Shown here: in pieces, positions 16,786 through 25,778 of the stretch
How positions within the stretch are numbered: position 1 is the first letter of the stretch
Layout: the number at the start of each line of letters is the position of its first letter
NCBI GenBank assembly: GCA_021648265.1
Contig: JAKITD010000002.1
Span: forward strand, 1-64,000
Reading direction: 5' to 3'
Source of the DNA: Flavobacteriaceae bacterium
GTDB lineage: Bacteria > Bacteroidota > Bacteroidia > Flavobacteriales > Flavobacteriaceae
Length of the DNA: 64,000 nucleotides
Program-made: the position numbers and the translations under genes
The notes under the pieces: generated by a model
Database searches by the model: none
Seen by the model: only the letters and a program-made list of their open reading frames with translations
What the model was told of the DNA's origin: nothing

Positions 16786-16812
16786 CCTACAAGGTTTCTA
16801 AAACCTTGTAGG
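16786..16812. repeat. CCTACAAGGTTT palindrome
   Basis: Arms CCTACAAGGTTT and AAACCTTGTAGG form a perfect 12-bp stem with a 3-nt loop, between the RluB-like stop and the MutS-like start. It could serve as a terminator but has no T-run. The same motif (CCTGCAAGGTTT) flanks 38768-38868. Confidence 0.75.
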
Positions 16813-16824
16813 TGTCTATATTAC

Positions 16825-18594
16825 ATGAATTTACCTCAAGAATTTTACCAAGAACAAAAACAGTTTTTTAAAAAAGAGCTATCATTAATTAATCGAAAGC
16901 TTTTCAGGTTAAGTATGATTCGTTTGGCTGTTTTTTTAGTCATCGTTTTTTTTCTTTGGTTTTTCTTCGGAAATATAAAAACTCTCGCACCTGCCTTAAT
17001 CGTTGGTGTTGCATTATTTTTCTATTTGGTTTCAATGTATTCAGATTTAAAACTTCTGAAACAAAAAACACAGCAGCTAATTCAGATTAATAATACAGAG
17101 ATTAATGTTTTAAATGGAGATCTTTCTGAATTAGATTTTGGAGATGAATTTAAAGATCCAACACATTTTTATAGTTATGATATTGATTTGTTTGGAAAAG
17201 GCTCTTTCTTTCAATATTTGAATAGAACAACCATTAAAACGGGTAAAGAAAAGTTAGCTTCTATTTTTACTTCAAATACTATTGAAGGGATTAAAACAAA
17301 ACAAGAAGCGATTAAAGAACTAGCCGACAAACCAAAGTGGCGGCAACAATTTTCTGCTACAGGAAGCCTAATAAAAGTGGATGCAAGCATTAAGATTATT
17401 GTAAATTGGTTGCATCAACATTCCTTTTTTACTCCAAAGTCAATGAAGGTTTTACCTAATATTTTTGGAGGAATTTCTTTAGGATTACTTTCACTAAGTT
17501 ACTTAGATTTAATTCCAAACTTAGTGATTGTTACTTGGTTTTTTATAGGTTTGGGTATCACAGGTATCTATATTAAAAAAATAAACAACCTGTATCTGCA
17601 CGCTAATAAAGCTAAAGAAACCTTTAAACAATACCATCAATTATTAGCTTTTATAGAAACGGAAACATTTACTTCGGAAATTCTGAAACAAAAGCAGGAA
17701 GAAATAAAAACAGAAACCAAAAAGGCTTCCGAAATATTTTTAGAGTTTTCAAAAATTTTAGATGCTTTCGATCAACGGAATAATATGATTATTGGAATTT
17801 TTGCAAACGGATTTGCATTGCGAGATATTCATCATTCTTATAAAATTGAACAGTGGATTAACACCTATTCAGAAAAGGTAGAAAGTTGGTTTAAAGTCAT
17901 TGCTTTTTTCGATGCCAAAAACTCTTTAGCTAATTTTAAATTCAATCATCCAGAATTTTCATTTCCTGAAACTACTACTAAAAAAACTACAATTAAAGCA
18001 GAAGATTTAGGTCATCCGTTACTTTCAAAAGAAAAACGAGTAACAAGTTCTGTCACCATTAATACCGAAGAGTTTTTTATTATTACAGGTGCAAATATGG
18101 CAGGAAAAAGCACTTTTTTACGAACTGTTTCATTATCCATCGTAATGGGAAATATAGGGCTTCCAGTTTGTGCTTCCAGTTTTAAATATGCTCCTATAAA
18201 ATTAATTACGAGTATGCGGACGAGTGATAATTTAAGTGAAGATGAGTCCTATTTTTTTTCCGAATTAAAACGACTTAAATTTATTGTTGATGAAATTTCA
18301 AAAGACAACTACTTTATCATTTTAGATGAAATTTTAAAAGGAACCAACAGTACCGACAAGGCAATTGGCTCTCGCAAATTTGTTCAGAAATTAGTAGCTT
18401 CACATTCTACTGGTATTATCGCAACACACGATTTAAGTCTTTGCGAAATCACCAACGAATTACCTGAAGTTAAAAACTACTATTTTGATGCAGAAATCAT
18501 AAATGATGAATTGTATTTTGATTATAAATTAAAAGAGGGAATCTGCAAAAACATGAATGCTTCTTTTTTATTGAAGAAAATGGAAATTGTTTAA
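16825..18594 (+). CDS. Membrane-anchored MutS-like ATPase
   Basis: A 589-residue MutS-family protein lacking the mismatch-binding domain I. Two hydrophobic segments near the N-terminus (about 31-50 and 54-71) and another pair around 215-245 suggest membrane attachment. The C-terminal ABC-type ATPase is complete: Walker A TGANMAGKSTFLRT at about 422, the signature region TSMRTSDNLSEDESYFFSELKRL, Walker B YFIILDEILKGTNSTD and ATHDLSL. Such Bacteroidota proteins are annotated as 'DNA mismatch repair protein MutS', but the domain make-up does not support canonical mismatch repair; the role is unknown. Confidence 0.87.
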   Translation: MNLPQEFYQEQKQFFKKELSLINRKLFRLSMIRLAVFLVIVFFLWFFFGNIKTLAPALIVGVALFFYLVSMYSDLKLLKQKTQQLIQINNTEINVLNGDLSELDFGDEFKDPTHFYSYDIDLFGKGSFFQYLNRTTIKTGKEKLASIFTSNTIEGIKTKQEAIKELADKPKWRQQFSATGSLIKVDASIKIIVNWLHQHSFFTPKSMKVLPNIFGGISLGLLSLSYLDLIPNLVIVTWFFIGLGITGIYIKKINNLYLHANKAKETFKQYHQLLAFIETETFTSEILKQKQEEIKTETKKASEIFLEFSKILDAFDQRNNMIIGIFANGFALRDIHHSYKIEQWINTYSEKVESWFKVIAFFDAKNSLANFKFNHPEFSFPETTTKKTTIKAEDLGHPLLSKEKRVTSSVTINTEEFFIITGANMAGKSTFLRTVSLSIVMGNIGLPVCASSFKYAPIKLITSMRTSDNLSEDESYFFSELKRLKFIVDEISKDNYFIILDEILKGTNSTDKAIGSRKFVQKLVASHSTGIIATHDLSLCEITNELPEVKNYYFDAEIINDELYFDYKLKEGICKNMNASFLLKKMEIV

Positions 18595-21500
18595 TTAGTT
18601 TTTCTCTTTTGTTTTTTATCTCTTAAGTGGACTTTTTGCTCTAATCCTCCATCTTTACCCGCAGTAATTTCAAGGTATATTTTCCTGCCAGCTTTATCAA
18701 ATGTTTTTTTATTTGGAGCTTGAGTTAAATCTCTTCTTTTTAAATTGGATAAAGGTATCGATATCCATAAATCTGTATGATTAGTATTATCTAATTTTCC
18801 TTCAATAAAGAAATCGAACGCCGTAGATTGTACATTTGTTGATGGGATTAAAATAATGTTATTCTTTAAGTTTAATGTACTATTAATATTTGCAAACTTA
18901 ATTTCTTCAAACCTTTTTTTTCTAAAAACTTTATTTCCAGAATCAATGATCGGCTGAAAATTATTTAAATTTAGTTTTTCAATATCATATGTTAAATCTG
19001 CTTCTAAAGAATCGTAAATCACTCCTTCAGCATCGTTAATAATTCCGCTAAAATCTGCATTTAAATTAATAACTCCTGTTATTTCTGTGGGTTTACCTAA
19101 TTGTTTATATCCAAAATTATTAAAGGAACTCAGTAGGTTTTCAATAGCAAAATTGTCTAAATTAAAATTGGTTGAAAATTGTGTTTGTGTATCATTACTT
19201 ATATCAAATTCCGCATCTAATGTCAGTTTTTTATTATAGAAAAAACAATAAGCATTTTTCACATTCAATGTATTGATGTCTATAAATAATAAACTTGCAT
19301 TCACTTTTTCTAGTGTTACACTATTATAACTTAGCCTTTCAAAATCTAATTGTAAGCTAGGCTTGAACTTTATATACAAATCATTTAATATCGCTTTCAC
19401 ATTGTTTTTCTTTTTTAATTTTTGAGTGTTTGGATTAAAAGTGTCCATGAAATTACTAAAATTAATGTCATTTGAAAAAACTATAATTGATGAAGTAATA
19501 TTAGCATCTGTAATTGATTCATCAAATATTTCTATAAAATTAGTAATTCCTCCTTTTAGATGAAGTGATTGATTGTTGGGTAAATTCAATTCAAAATCAT
19601 TTAAGAATGCATTTTTGTCTTTAATGCTAACAGATATTTTATTAAATGGAATAGTTAGGTTTGAAGGCTTGTAAAACATGCTTCCTTCATCAACATTTAA
19701 TACAATATTTGAATGATTCATTAATTCAGCAATATTACTTGCTTCATTATTAAAATTCATTTCCATAGTATAATTAGCATCTTGAAAAAAGAATTTCTCA
19801 CTATGAAGCATTTCTGCCCAATGTTCAATTTTACCATTCATTTTAAGGGACATATCTATCTTTAAAACTTCTTCGTTTATACGATTCTTTTTAGGCATCA
19901 AATCAATTAATAATTTTGCTTCTGCTCCACCATCTTTATAATTTCCTCTAATACTTGAAATATCTATTTTGTTATTTTTAAAATCACCTTCAATATTAAT
20001 ATTATTAAATACAGCATCAAAAAAGTTTAATTTTTTAAAAGAAAAAGTGATTTTAGGGTTAAATTTACTTGACATGGTTTTAAAAGACTTTTTAACCTGT
20101 GTTAAATTTTTACTTTCAGAACTTTTTTTATGTGACCCAAACGATTTTAAAATAGAATTAAAATTTATATAATCAGAAGAAATATTAACTGTAGCCACCG
20201 TAGGAAATTCAATTTTATTATTTGTTAATAAATTACTGAAATTAGTAATATTTCCATTTATTTGTAAACGATTTTTTTCATCAAAATCAACAATTAGTTT
20301 GTTAATTCCTGCAGTATTGTGAGTTATTTTTAAGTCAACAATCGGAATATTAAATCGACTTAATCTATCGTTACTTTTAATAATCAGCCTATTAATTTTC
20401 AAGTTAATTTCTGATGATTTTAAAATTTCAGATAACGAATTTATTTTTCCGTTATAGTTTCCATCTAGTTGAAATGTACCATTAACAAGGTTATATTCTT
20501 TGCTATTTATTATATCATTTAGTAAGGCCATTTCACCAGACGCTTCAAATTTTGTTACTAATTGAAGCGGCTTAGAATAATTGTGTTTTAATGATAAATC
20601 TGAAAGTTTAAATGGAATATCAAGGTAATTACCTGAAAGACTATCAAACGAAAATGTATAGTTTTTACGGTTTTCAACTTTAGTACTATCGTTATAAAAC
20701 CTATTAATAAATTTGCCCTTAAAATCAATGTTTGTAAGATGTAAACTATCCTTTTTATAGACTATTTCATTATCTGTTGTTTCATAGTGTAACTCAACAT
20801 AGGTAAGGTTTTTGTATTCAAATTTTCCAGATATTTTTGCATTTACTTTAAAAGGTTTAATAATAACAAAAGCTTCTAATCTAGATTTAATATTTTCGGC
20901 TAATAATTGGTTAGTTTTAGTAAAATTTACTTTATCAACTTCTAATAAAAAGATGAAATTTTTAGTTTTTGTGTTAATATTTGCAGAAACTTCAAACAAT
21001 TGTTTATCGATTTTTAAATTGAAATTTGGCACTTCAATTGTATGTAAATCTTTAATAAATAAAGGTTGAAAACTACCAACGCAACGTGCATTATTAAAAA
21101 AAGTCCCCATTTCTAAATTCAAACCCATTTCCTTCATAAACACATCTAAATTTACATTTGGGATCTTGAGATTAGCTACATCAATAGTAAAGTCTAACTT
21201 ATTTAAATGAGCGGTAATCCGTTTGTTTTTAATTTTCTCAGTAAATACAAACGCTATATTTTCTATTAAAACATCAATATCGTTATCTGTTATTTTTAAA
21301 GAAAACACTTCTGGATGAAGCTTTTTATTAGCTTCAAAAACATAAGCATTGGTATAATGATCATCATCCACAAAAATATTGATATGACCTTTTTTAGCAG
21401 AAATAGCTGTAATTTTTATCTCTTCATTAAAAGCATCTATAATTGAAATTGATGTACTTACTTCTTCTAAAAACACTGTTTTTCTTTGATGATTTATATA

Positions 21501-21746
21501 AAGAGAATCTATCATTTTTAAATTGAATATTTTTACCTCAATGTTTGGGAATTTTGTAATAGAGCTTACAGAAATTGAGTCGAATATAATTTTACCCTTT
21601 CGATTTTCATTAAGTATTTTTTCAATTTTAACAATCAATTCATCTTTATGATTATTAAAGTAATACCTAATTCCGAAAAGAGAAATGAGTAGCAAAAGCA
21701 ACAGAATGCTAATAACAACTAGGAATTTTTTTAGTATTTTTTTAAT
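18591..21746 (-). CDS. AsmA-like/DUF748-type large envelope protein; start uncertain
   Basis: A very long AsmA-family protein (1036 residues from the TTG at 21701, about 1051 if begun at 21746). One N-terminal membrane anchor (LLLLLLISLFGIRYYF) is followed by repeated beta-rich units such as LNLKNNIILIPSTNVQSTAFDFFIEGKL, in keeping with AsmA/TamB-type bridges between inner and outer membrane that move or hold lipids. There is no ATG in frame. The frame runs upstream through IKKILKKFLVVISIL, and the codon before KKIL is ATT (21746-21744). An ATG at 21757 is in another frame and would join in frame (MLKLLKKILKKF) if the adjacent A7 run had one more A. Its stop overlaps the end of the MutS-like gene by 4 bp. 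Confidence 0.82.
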   Translation of the reverse strand: MKKILKKFLVVISILLLLLLISLFGIRYYFNNHKDELIVKIEKILNENRKGKIIFDSISVSSITKFPNIEVKIFNLKMIDSLYINHQRKTVFLEEVSTSISIIDAFNEEIKITAISAKKGHINIFVDDDHYTNAYVFEANKKLHPEVFSLKITDNDIDVLIENIAFVFTEKIKNKRITAHLNKLDFTIDVANLKIPNVNLDVFMKEMGLNLEMGTFFNNARCVGSFQPLFIKDLHTIEVPNFNLKIDKQLFEVSANINTKTKNFIFLLEVDKVNFTKTNQLLAENIKSRLEAFVIIKPFKVNAKISGKFEYKNLTYVELHYETTDNEIVYKKDSLHLTNIDFKGKFINRFYNDSTKVENRKNYTFSFDSLSGNYLDIPFKLSDLSLKHNYSKPLQLVTKFEASGEMALLNDIINSKEYNLVNGTFQLDGNYNGKINSLSEILKSSEINLKINRLIIKSNDRLSRFNIPIVDLKITHNTAGINKLIVDFDEKNRLQINGNITNFSNLLTNNKIEFPTVATVNISSDYINFNSILKSFGSHKKSSESKNLTQVKKSFKTMSSKFNPKITFSFKKLNFFDAVFNNINIEGDFKNNKIDISSIRGNYKDGGAEAKLLIDLMPKKNRINEEVLKIDMSLKMNGKIEHWAEMLHSEKFFFQDANYTMEMNFNNEASNIAELMNHSNIVLNVDEGSMFYKPSNLTIPFNKISVSIKDKNAFLNDFELNLPNNQSLHLKGGITNFIEIFDESITDANITSSIIVFSNDINFSNFMDTFNPNTQKLKKKNNVKAILNDLYIKFKPSLQLDFERLSYNSVTLEKVNASLLFIDINTLNVKNAYCFFYNKKLTLDAEFDISNDTQTQFSTNFNLDNFAIENLLSSFNNFGYKQLGKPTEITGVINLNADFSGIINDAEGVIYDSLEADLTYDIEKLNLNNFQPIIDSGNKVFRKKRFEEIKFANINSTLNLKNNIILIPSTNVQSTAFDFFIEGKLDNTNHTDLWISIPLSNLKRRDLTQAPNKKTFDKAGRKIYLEITAGKDGGLEQKVHLRDKKQKRKTN

Positions 21747-21825
21747 AACTTAAGCATTTAGGGGATTATAAAAATAACTAAAATTATATAGGAATATTGA
21801 ATTGTTCCTTTTAAAAATAATAATT

Positions 21826-23193
21826 CTAATTTAAGGCTTCTTTTCTCTCTTTGAAAAACTCCCAAATAAAACAACCCATTACTAAAATATATTCAGTTGC
21901 TACCCACCATAAATTTTCTGAAAAACCATCTTTTCCGTAAGCAGAATAGCTTAGCATAACTAATAAACTCCAAACAATTGGGAATTTATATTTGGTAAAA
22001 ACCGAAAGCAATAAAGGAGTCGCAATATACCAAGGATGAATGGTTGTTGAAAGTAAATAATAAAATGAAATACCAAATAGCATCACTGTTATTAACTGTT
22101 GAAAGTTTTTGTTTTTTCTGAAAAATGTTAAGATTAATAAAAACCCAATGACTATTAATGGAAGTATTTTTCCGACAGTTTCAATAATATTCCATCCAAC
22201 TATTTTAAACCCTATCCATCGAATAATGTAATATACACTAGCATTAAACTCAAAGTTTTGAAACCAAAGTGCAATGGTTTCAGAAAAATTAGAAACAAAT
22301 TGTGGTGAATAAAATGGCAAGAAAGTAAGAGCTGCTGTTCCAACAATAATAAGATAAAACAAAAACAACTTTAAAAATCCTTTTTTAAATGAATCTTGAC
22401 TTACAAACCACTGATAATATAATGGTAAAAACAACAAAGGAATGAGTTTTACTGAAACCGAAACTCCTAAAACTACTGCCGACCGCAGCCATTTTTTTTG
22501 ATACAATAGATACAAAGACCAAATAACAAAAAAGAGCATTACGCCTTCAAAATGAAGGTTTCCGGTAAGCTCGATAATGATAAATGGATTTAAAAAATAC
22601 CAGAATATTTTATCGGGGTCTTGACGAAGCTTTACTAGTAATTTCCTTCCGAAGTATAGAATTCCAACATCTGCCAAAATGATAACTATTCGCATCACTA
22701 TCACGGAGCCTAAAATACTTTTTCCTGCAAATAAAGCTGCAATAGCAAATAACAATTGATTAATGGGAGGATAATTACTAAAATGGCTTCCGTTTAAAGT
22801 TCCCATTCCCTTGTGTAATTCTTGTGCTTGAAAAAATGTCATTCCTAAAGAGGAAGAATCCCCATTTAAAAAACTCTCAGGAGTAAATAAATAAGGATTC
22901 ACTCCTTGAAAAACCAACCTTCCATCCCAAATAAAACGATAAAAATCCTGTGATAAATTTGGGATAACACCAATAAAAACCAACCGAAAAACAACTCCAA
23001 CTCCTGCTAAAAACCAAAACCGATCCAAATTAATTTGTTGGAGTTTATAGGAAATAAAAAACAAAACTCCAATCAACGAAATGAGTTTTATAAAATCATT
23101 TCGGTTAAGGTCGGATGCAAAAACAGCATAAAATACAACACTTAGAAATACTAAGAATAAAGGAGTTTTATTGTTTTTTAAAAAGTTCATCAC
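21826..23193 (-). CDS. Polytopic membrane glycosyltransferase, mannosyltransferase-like (GT-C)
   Basis: A 455-residue protein with about 11-12 transmembrane helices. It resembles bacterial GT-C mannosyltransferases: a first periplasmic loop with acidic and aromatic residues (DFYRFIWDGRLVFQGVNPYLF), a YPPINQLLFAIAALF motif and a later HPWYIATPLLL. These enzymes use polyprenyl-phosphate sugars on the periplasmic face. The sugar and acceptor cannot be told from sequence. It is transcribed as a single gene, with a terminator-like hairpin upstream at 23213-23247. Confidence 0.78.
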   Translation of the reverse strand: MMNFLKNNKTPLFLVFLSVVFYAVFASDLNRNDFIKLISLIGVLFFISYKLQQINLDRFWFLAGVGVVFRLVFIGVIPNLSQDFYRFIWDGRLVFQGVNPYLFTPESFLNGDSSSLGMTFFQAQELHKGMGTLNGSHFSNYPPINQLLFAIAALFAGKSILGSVIVMRIVIILADVGILYFGRKLLVKLRQDPDKIFWYFLNPFIIIELTGNLHFEGVMLFFVIWSLYLLYQKKWLRSAVVLGVSVSVKLIPLLFLPLYYQWFVSQDSFKKGFLKLFLFYLIIVGTAALTFLPFYSPQFVSNFSETIALWFQNFEFNASVYYIIRWIGFKIVGWNIIETVGKILPLIVIGFLLILTFFRKNKNFQQLITVMLFGISFYYLLSTTIHPWYIATPLLLSVFTKYKFPIVWSLLVMLSYSAYGKDGFSENLWWVATEYILVMGCFIWEFFKERKEALN

Positions 23194-23212
23194 AGGTATG
23201 ATTGTAAATAGT

Positions 23213-23247
23213 AAAGTCGGATATTTTCCTTGAAAATATCCGACTTT
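23213..23247 (-). terminator. Rho-independent-type hairpin after the PD40 gene
   Basis: AAAGTCGGATATTTT (23213-23227) and AAAATATCCGACTTT (23233-23247) form a perfect 15-bp stem with a 5-nt loop. It lies 45 bp after the PD40 lipoprotein stop and before the mannosyltransferase start, both on the minus strand, so the two are likely separate transcripts. Confidence 0.8.
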
Positions 23248-23291
23248 AAATGTAATGATAGAGTTTTAATTTCTTGCTTTCGTAAGACTTA

Positions 23292-24404
23292 TTAATTTTG
23301 CCACTCTGCAATAAATAAATTAGTATCGTGACCACCACCGTTATTTCGGTTAGAGGAAAAGATTAAATATTTCCCGTTGTTTGAAAATACTGGAAAAGCA
23401 TCAAATGTTTCGCCGTGAGTTACTTTCTCTAGGTTTTTACCATCAATATCAATTAAGTATAAGTTAAAAGGAAATCCTCTTTCAGCTTCAAAATTAGAAG
23501 AGAACAAAATTCTTTTTCCATCAGGAGTAAAAAATGGTGCCCAATTTGCATTTCCTAGGTTTGTTAGTTGTCTTAGTTCACTTCCGTCTGCATTACAAAT
23601 ATAAAGTTCCATATCGGTTGGCTCTACTAATCCATCAGCTAATAAGCCTTTGTATTTTTTTATTTCTTCCTCTGTTTTTGGTCGAGATGATCTGAAGATT
23701 AACTTGTTTCCATCTGGAGAGAAAAATGCACCTCCGTCATAACCCAACTCATCAGTAATTTGCTTTACATTACCGCCGTCAATATCCATAGTGTATAATT
23801 CTAAATCGCCACTTCTGTCCGAAGTAAATACAATTTTATCACCCTTTGGCGAAACAGTTGCCTCTGCATCATAACCAGGTTCATGGGTTAATTGTGCAGT
23901 GATATTTCCTTCTAAATCGGCTACAAAAATATCGAAGCTATCATAGACTGGCCAAACATAGTTTCCGTTTTTCCGAAGAGGAACTTCAGGACAAGCATCA
24001 TTGTCTAAATGAGTAGAAGCATACACAAAACTTTTGTTATCTGAAAGGAAGTATGCACAAGTTGTACGACCTTTTCCAGTACTTACCATTGGCGGTTTGT
24101 TATCTTTAAAGGTGTCATCAAAGTTCATTAAAAACATCTGGTCACATTCCAATCCCCATTTTTTATTATTGGACTGAAAAATTATTTGTTTATCATCAAA
24201 ACTCCAGTAAGCTTCTGCGTTATCACCTCCAAAAGTAATTTGACGCATTGATTTAAAATGAGTTTCTTCTGGGTAAATTAATGTAGTATTTATAGTTTCA
24301 CCAGCAATTACTTTAGTTGTAGATTCTGAACTAGAAGAGCCGGATTTATTCTCTTTACAAGAAAATATAAATAAAACTAGTAATAAAATTGGGATGCGTT
24401 TCAT
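23292..24404 (-). CDS. TolB-like PD40 beta-propeller lipoprotein
   Basis: A 370-residue lipoprotein starting at ATG 24404 (MKRIPILLLVLFIFSCKENK, lipidated at Cys16); the 7 extra residues in the longer ORF are not signal-like. It carries five or six WD40-like PD40 blades: FGGDNAEAYWSFDDKQIIFQSNN, EPGYDAEATVSPKGDKIVFTSDRSGDLELYTMD, ELGYDGGAFFSPDGNKLIFRSS, NWAPFFTPDGKRILFSSN and FDAFPVFSNNGKYLIFSSN. This is a TolB-type propeller likely in the periplasm for protein or ligand binding. It is divergent from an M28 peptidase lipoprotein; relatives are often placed together, so the two may cooperate in peptide handling. Confidence 0.88.
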   Translation of the reverse strand: MKRIPILLLVLFIFSCKENKSGSSSSESTTKVIAGETINTTLIYPEETHFKSMRQITFGGDNAEAYWSFDDKQIIFQSNNKKWGLECDQMFLMNFDDTFKDNKPPMVSTGKGRTTCAYFLSDNKSFVYASTHLDNDACPEVPLRKNGNYVWPVYDSFDIFVADLEGNITAQLTHEPGYDAEATVSPKGDKIVFTSDRSGDLELYTMDIDGGNVKQITDELGYDGGAFFSPDGNKLIFRSSRPKTEEEIKKYKGLLADGLVEPTDMELYICNADGSELRQLTNLGNANWAPFFTPDGKRILFSSNFEAERGFPFNLYLIDIDGKNLEKVTHGETFDAFPVFSNNGKYLIFSSNRNNGGGHDTNLFIAEWQN

Positions 24405-24422
24405 ATTTAGATTATTTTTGTA

Positions 24423-24451
24423 CAAAAATAACGCTTTAGAATCGTTGCAAA
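24423..24451 (-). promoter_or_regulatory. Promoter of the PD40 lipoprotein gene
   Basis: On the minus strand, TTTG (24451-24448), a 17-nt spacer and TATTTTTG (24430-24423) match the Bacteroidota -33/-7 promoter and lie 19 bp before the ATG at 24404. The AAATAACG repeats overlap it. Confidence 0.6.
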
Positions 24452-24497
24452 TAACGATTCCTATTTAAAAATAACGATAATTAAAAAAAAAATAACG
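24426..24497. repeat. Four direct AAATAACG repeats in a divergent promoter region
   Basis: AAATAACG occurs at 24426, 24449, 24469 and 24490, spaced 23, 20 and 21 bp, i.e. about two helical turns. They fill the whole region between the divergent PD40 and M28 genes; the last abuts the M28 ATG at 24498. The arrangement looks like a regulator-binding array. Confidence 0.6.
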
Positions 24498-25727
24498 ATG
24501 AAAGTATTTTATGTTTTAGCATTAACACTAGTAATTTTTTCTTGTAAAACAGAAACTCCCGTAAAAGAGGTTTCTATGAAGGATGATGTTTACTTTTTAG
24601 CCGATGATAAATTGGAAGGAAGAGAAACTGGAACTCCAGCAGAAAAAGAATCTGCAAAATATTTAGCAGAACGTTTTAAGAATATGGGATTGGAAGCAAA
24701 AGGAACAGATGGTTTTCTTCAATATTTTACTTTTAAGCCAAAAACGCATCCACACGGTGAAGCTACGTTTGTAGATGGAAAAAAAGATAGTACAATTACA
24801 GGTGTAAATGTGGTGGCGTACATAGATAATAAAGCTGAAAATACTATAATTATCGGTGCACATTACGATCATTTAGGCCACGGAATTGAAGGAACATTAC
24901 ATAGGGGCGAAAAAAATGTCATACATAATGGAGCTGATGATAATGCAAGTGGTGTTGCAGTGATGTTGAATTTAGCTGGAAAATTAAAAGAAAAAAATAC
25001 GAATAATAACTATTTGTTTATTTCATTTTCGGGTGAAGAAATGGGGCTTTTAGGGTCTAATTATTGGGTAAAGAATCCAACTATCGACACCAAAAAAGTA
25101 AACTATATGATTAATATGGACATGGTGGGTCGTTTAAATGAAGAGCGCGCTATTGCAGTTTATGGAGTGGGTACTTCACCAAAATTTAGTCAGGTTTTAT
25201 TTGCTAATAACACCGATTTTAAATTAGCAGAAAAGGAATCGGGAGTTGGTCCAAGCGATCATACTTCTTTTTACTTAGCAGATATGCCAGTGCTTCACTT
25301 TTTTACAGGTCAGCATGAAGATTATCACAAGCCAACGGATGACGCCAACAAGTTGAATTATGAAGGGATGGAAGACATTTCGGAATACTTAATGGCAATT
25401 ATTGCTGATTTAGATGATGATGGGAAATTAGCCTTCAGAAAGACAAAAAATGAAAGCGATAATACTCCAGAATTTAAAGTTACTTTAGGCGTAGTTCCTG
25501 ATTATTTGTACGATGGAAAAGGAATGCGTTTGGATGGAGTTACTGAAGAAAAACCAGCACACGGAGCCGGAATGAAAAAAGGAGACATCGTAATAAAAGT
25601 TGGTGAGTTTGAAATTACAGATATGATGAGTTATATGAAATGTCTTTCAAAATTTGAAAAGGGACAAAAAACAATGGTAGAAGTTGAAAGAGACGGTGAA
25701 ATTGTTGAGTTAGAGGTTACTTGGTAA
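24498..25727 (+). CDS. M28-family zinc aminopeptidase lipoprotein with PDZ domain
   Basis: A 409-residue exported lipoprotein (MKVFYVLALTLVIFSCK, Cys16). Residues about 80-310 form the M28 zinc peptidase: GAHYDHLGH (first zinc ligand), NGADDNASGVAVML (bridging Asp), SFSGEEMGLLGS (catalytic Glu and ligand), MINMDMVGRL and the last His in GPSDHTSFY. About 320-409 form a C-terminal PDZ domain (LGVVPDYLYDGKGMRLDGV...GMKKGDIVIKV). It should trim peptides in the periplasm or at the surface. Confidence 0.93.
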   Translation: MKVFYVLALTLVIFSCKTETPVKEVSMKDDVYFLADDKLEGRETGTPAEKESAKYLAERFKNMGLEAKGTDGFLQYFTFKPKTHPHGEATFVDGKKDSTITGVNVVAYIDNKAENTIIIGAHYDHLGHGIEGTLHRGEKNVIHNGADDNASGVAVMLNLAGKLKEKNTNNNYLFISFSGEEMGLLGSNYWVKNPTIDTKKVNYMINMDMVGRLNEERAIAVYGVGTSPKFSQVLFANNTDFKLAEKESGVGPSDHTSFYLADMPVLHFFTGQHEDYHKPTDDANKLNYEGMEDISEYLMAIIADLDDDGKLAFRKTKNESDNTPEFKVTLGVVPDYLYDGKGMRLDGVTEEKPAHGAGMKKGDIVIKVGEFEITDMMSYMKCLSKFEKGQKTMVEVERDGEIVELEVTW

Positions 25728-25750
25728 ACTACATTAATTGAATATAATAG

Positions 25751-25778
25751 AAGGCTTTCTGAAAAGAGAGCCTTTTTT
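25751..25778. terminator. Bidirectional terminator between convergent genes
   Basis: AAGGCTTTCT (25751-25760) and AGAGAGCCTT (25765-25774) form a 10-bp stem with one G-T pair, followed by a T-run. It lies between the M28 stop and the acyltransferase stop. Confidence 0.75.
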
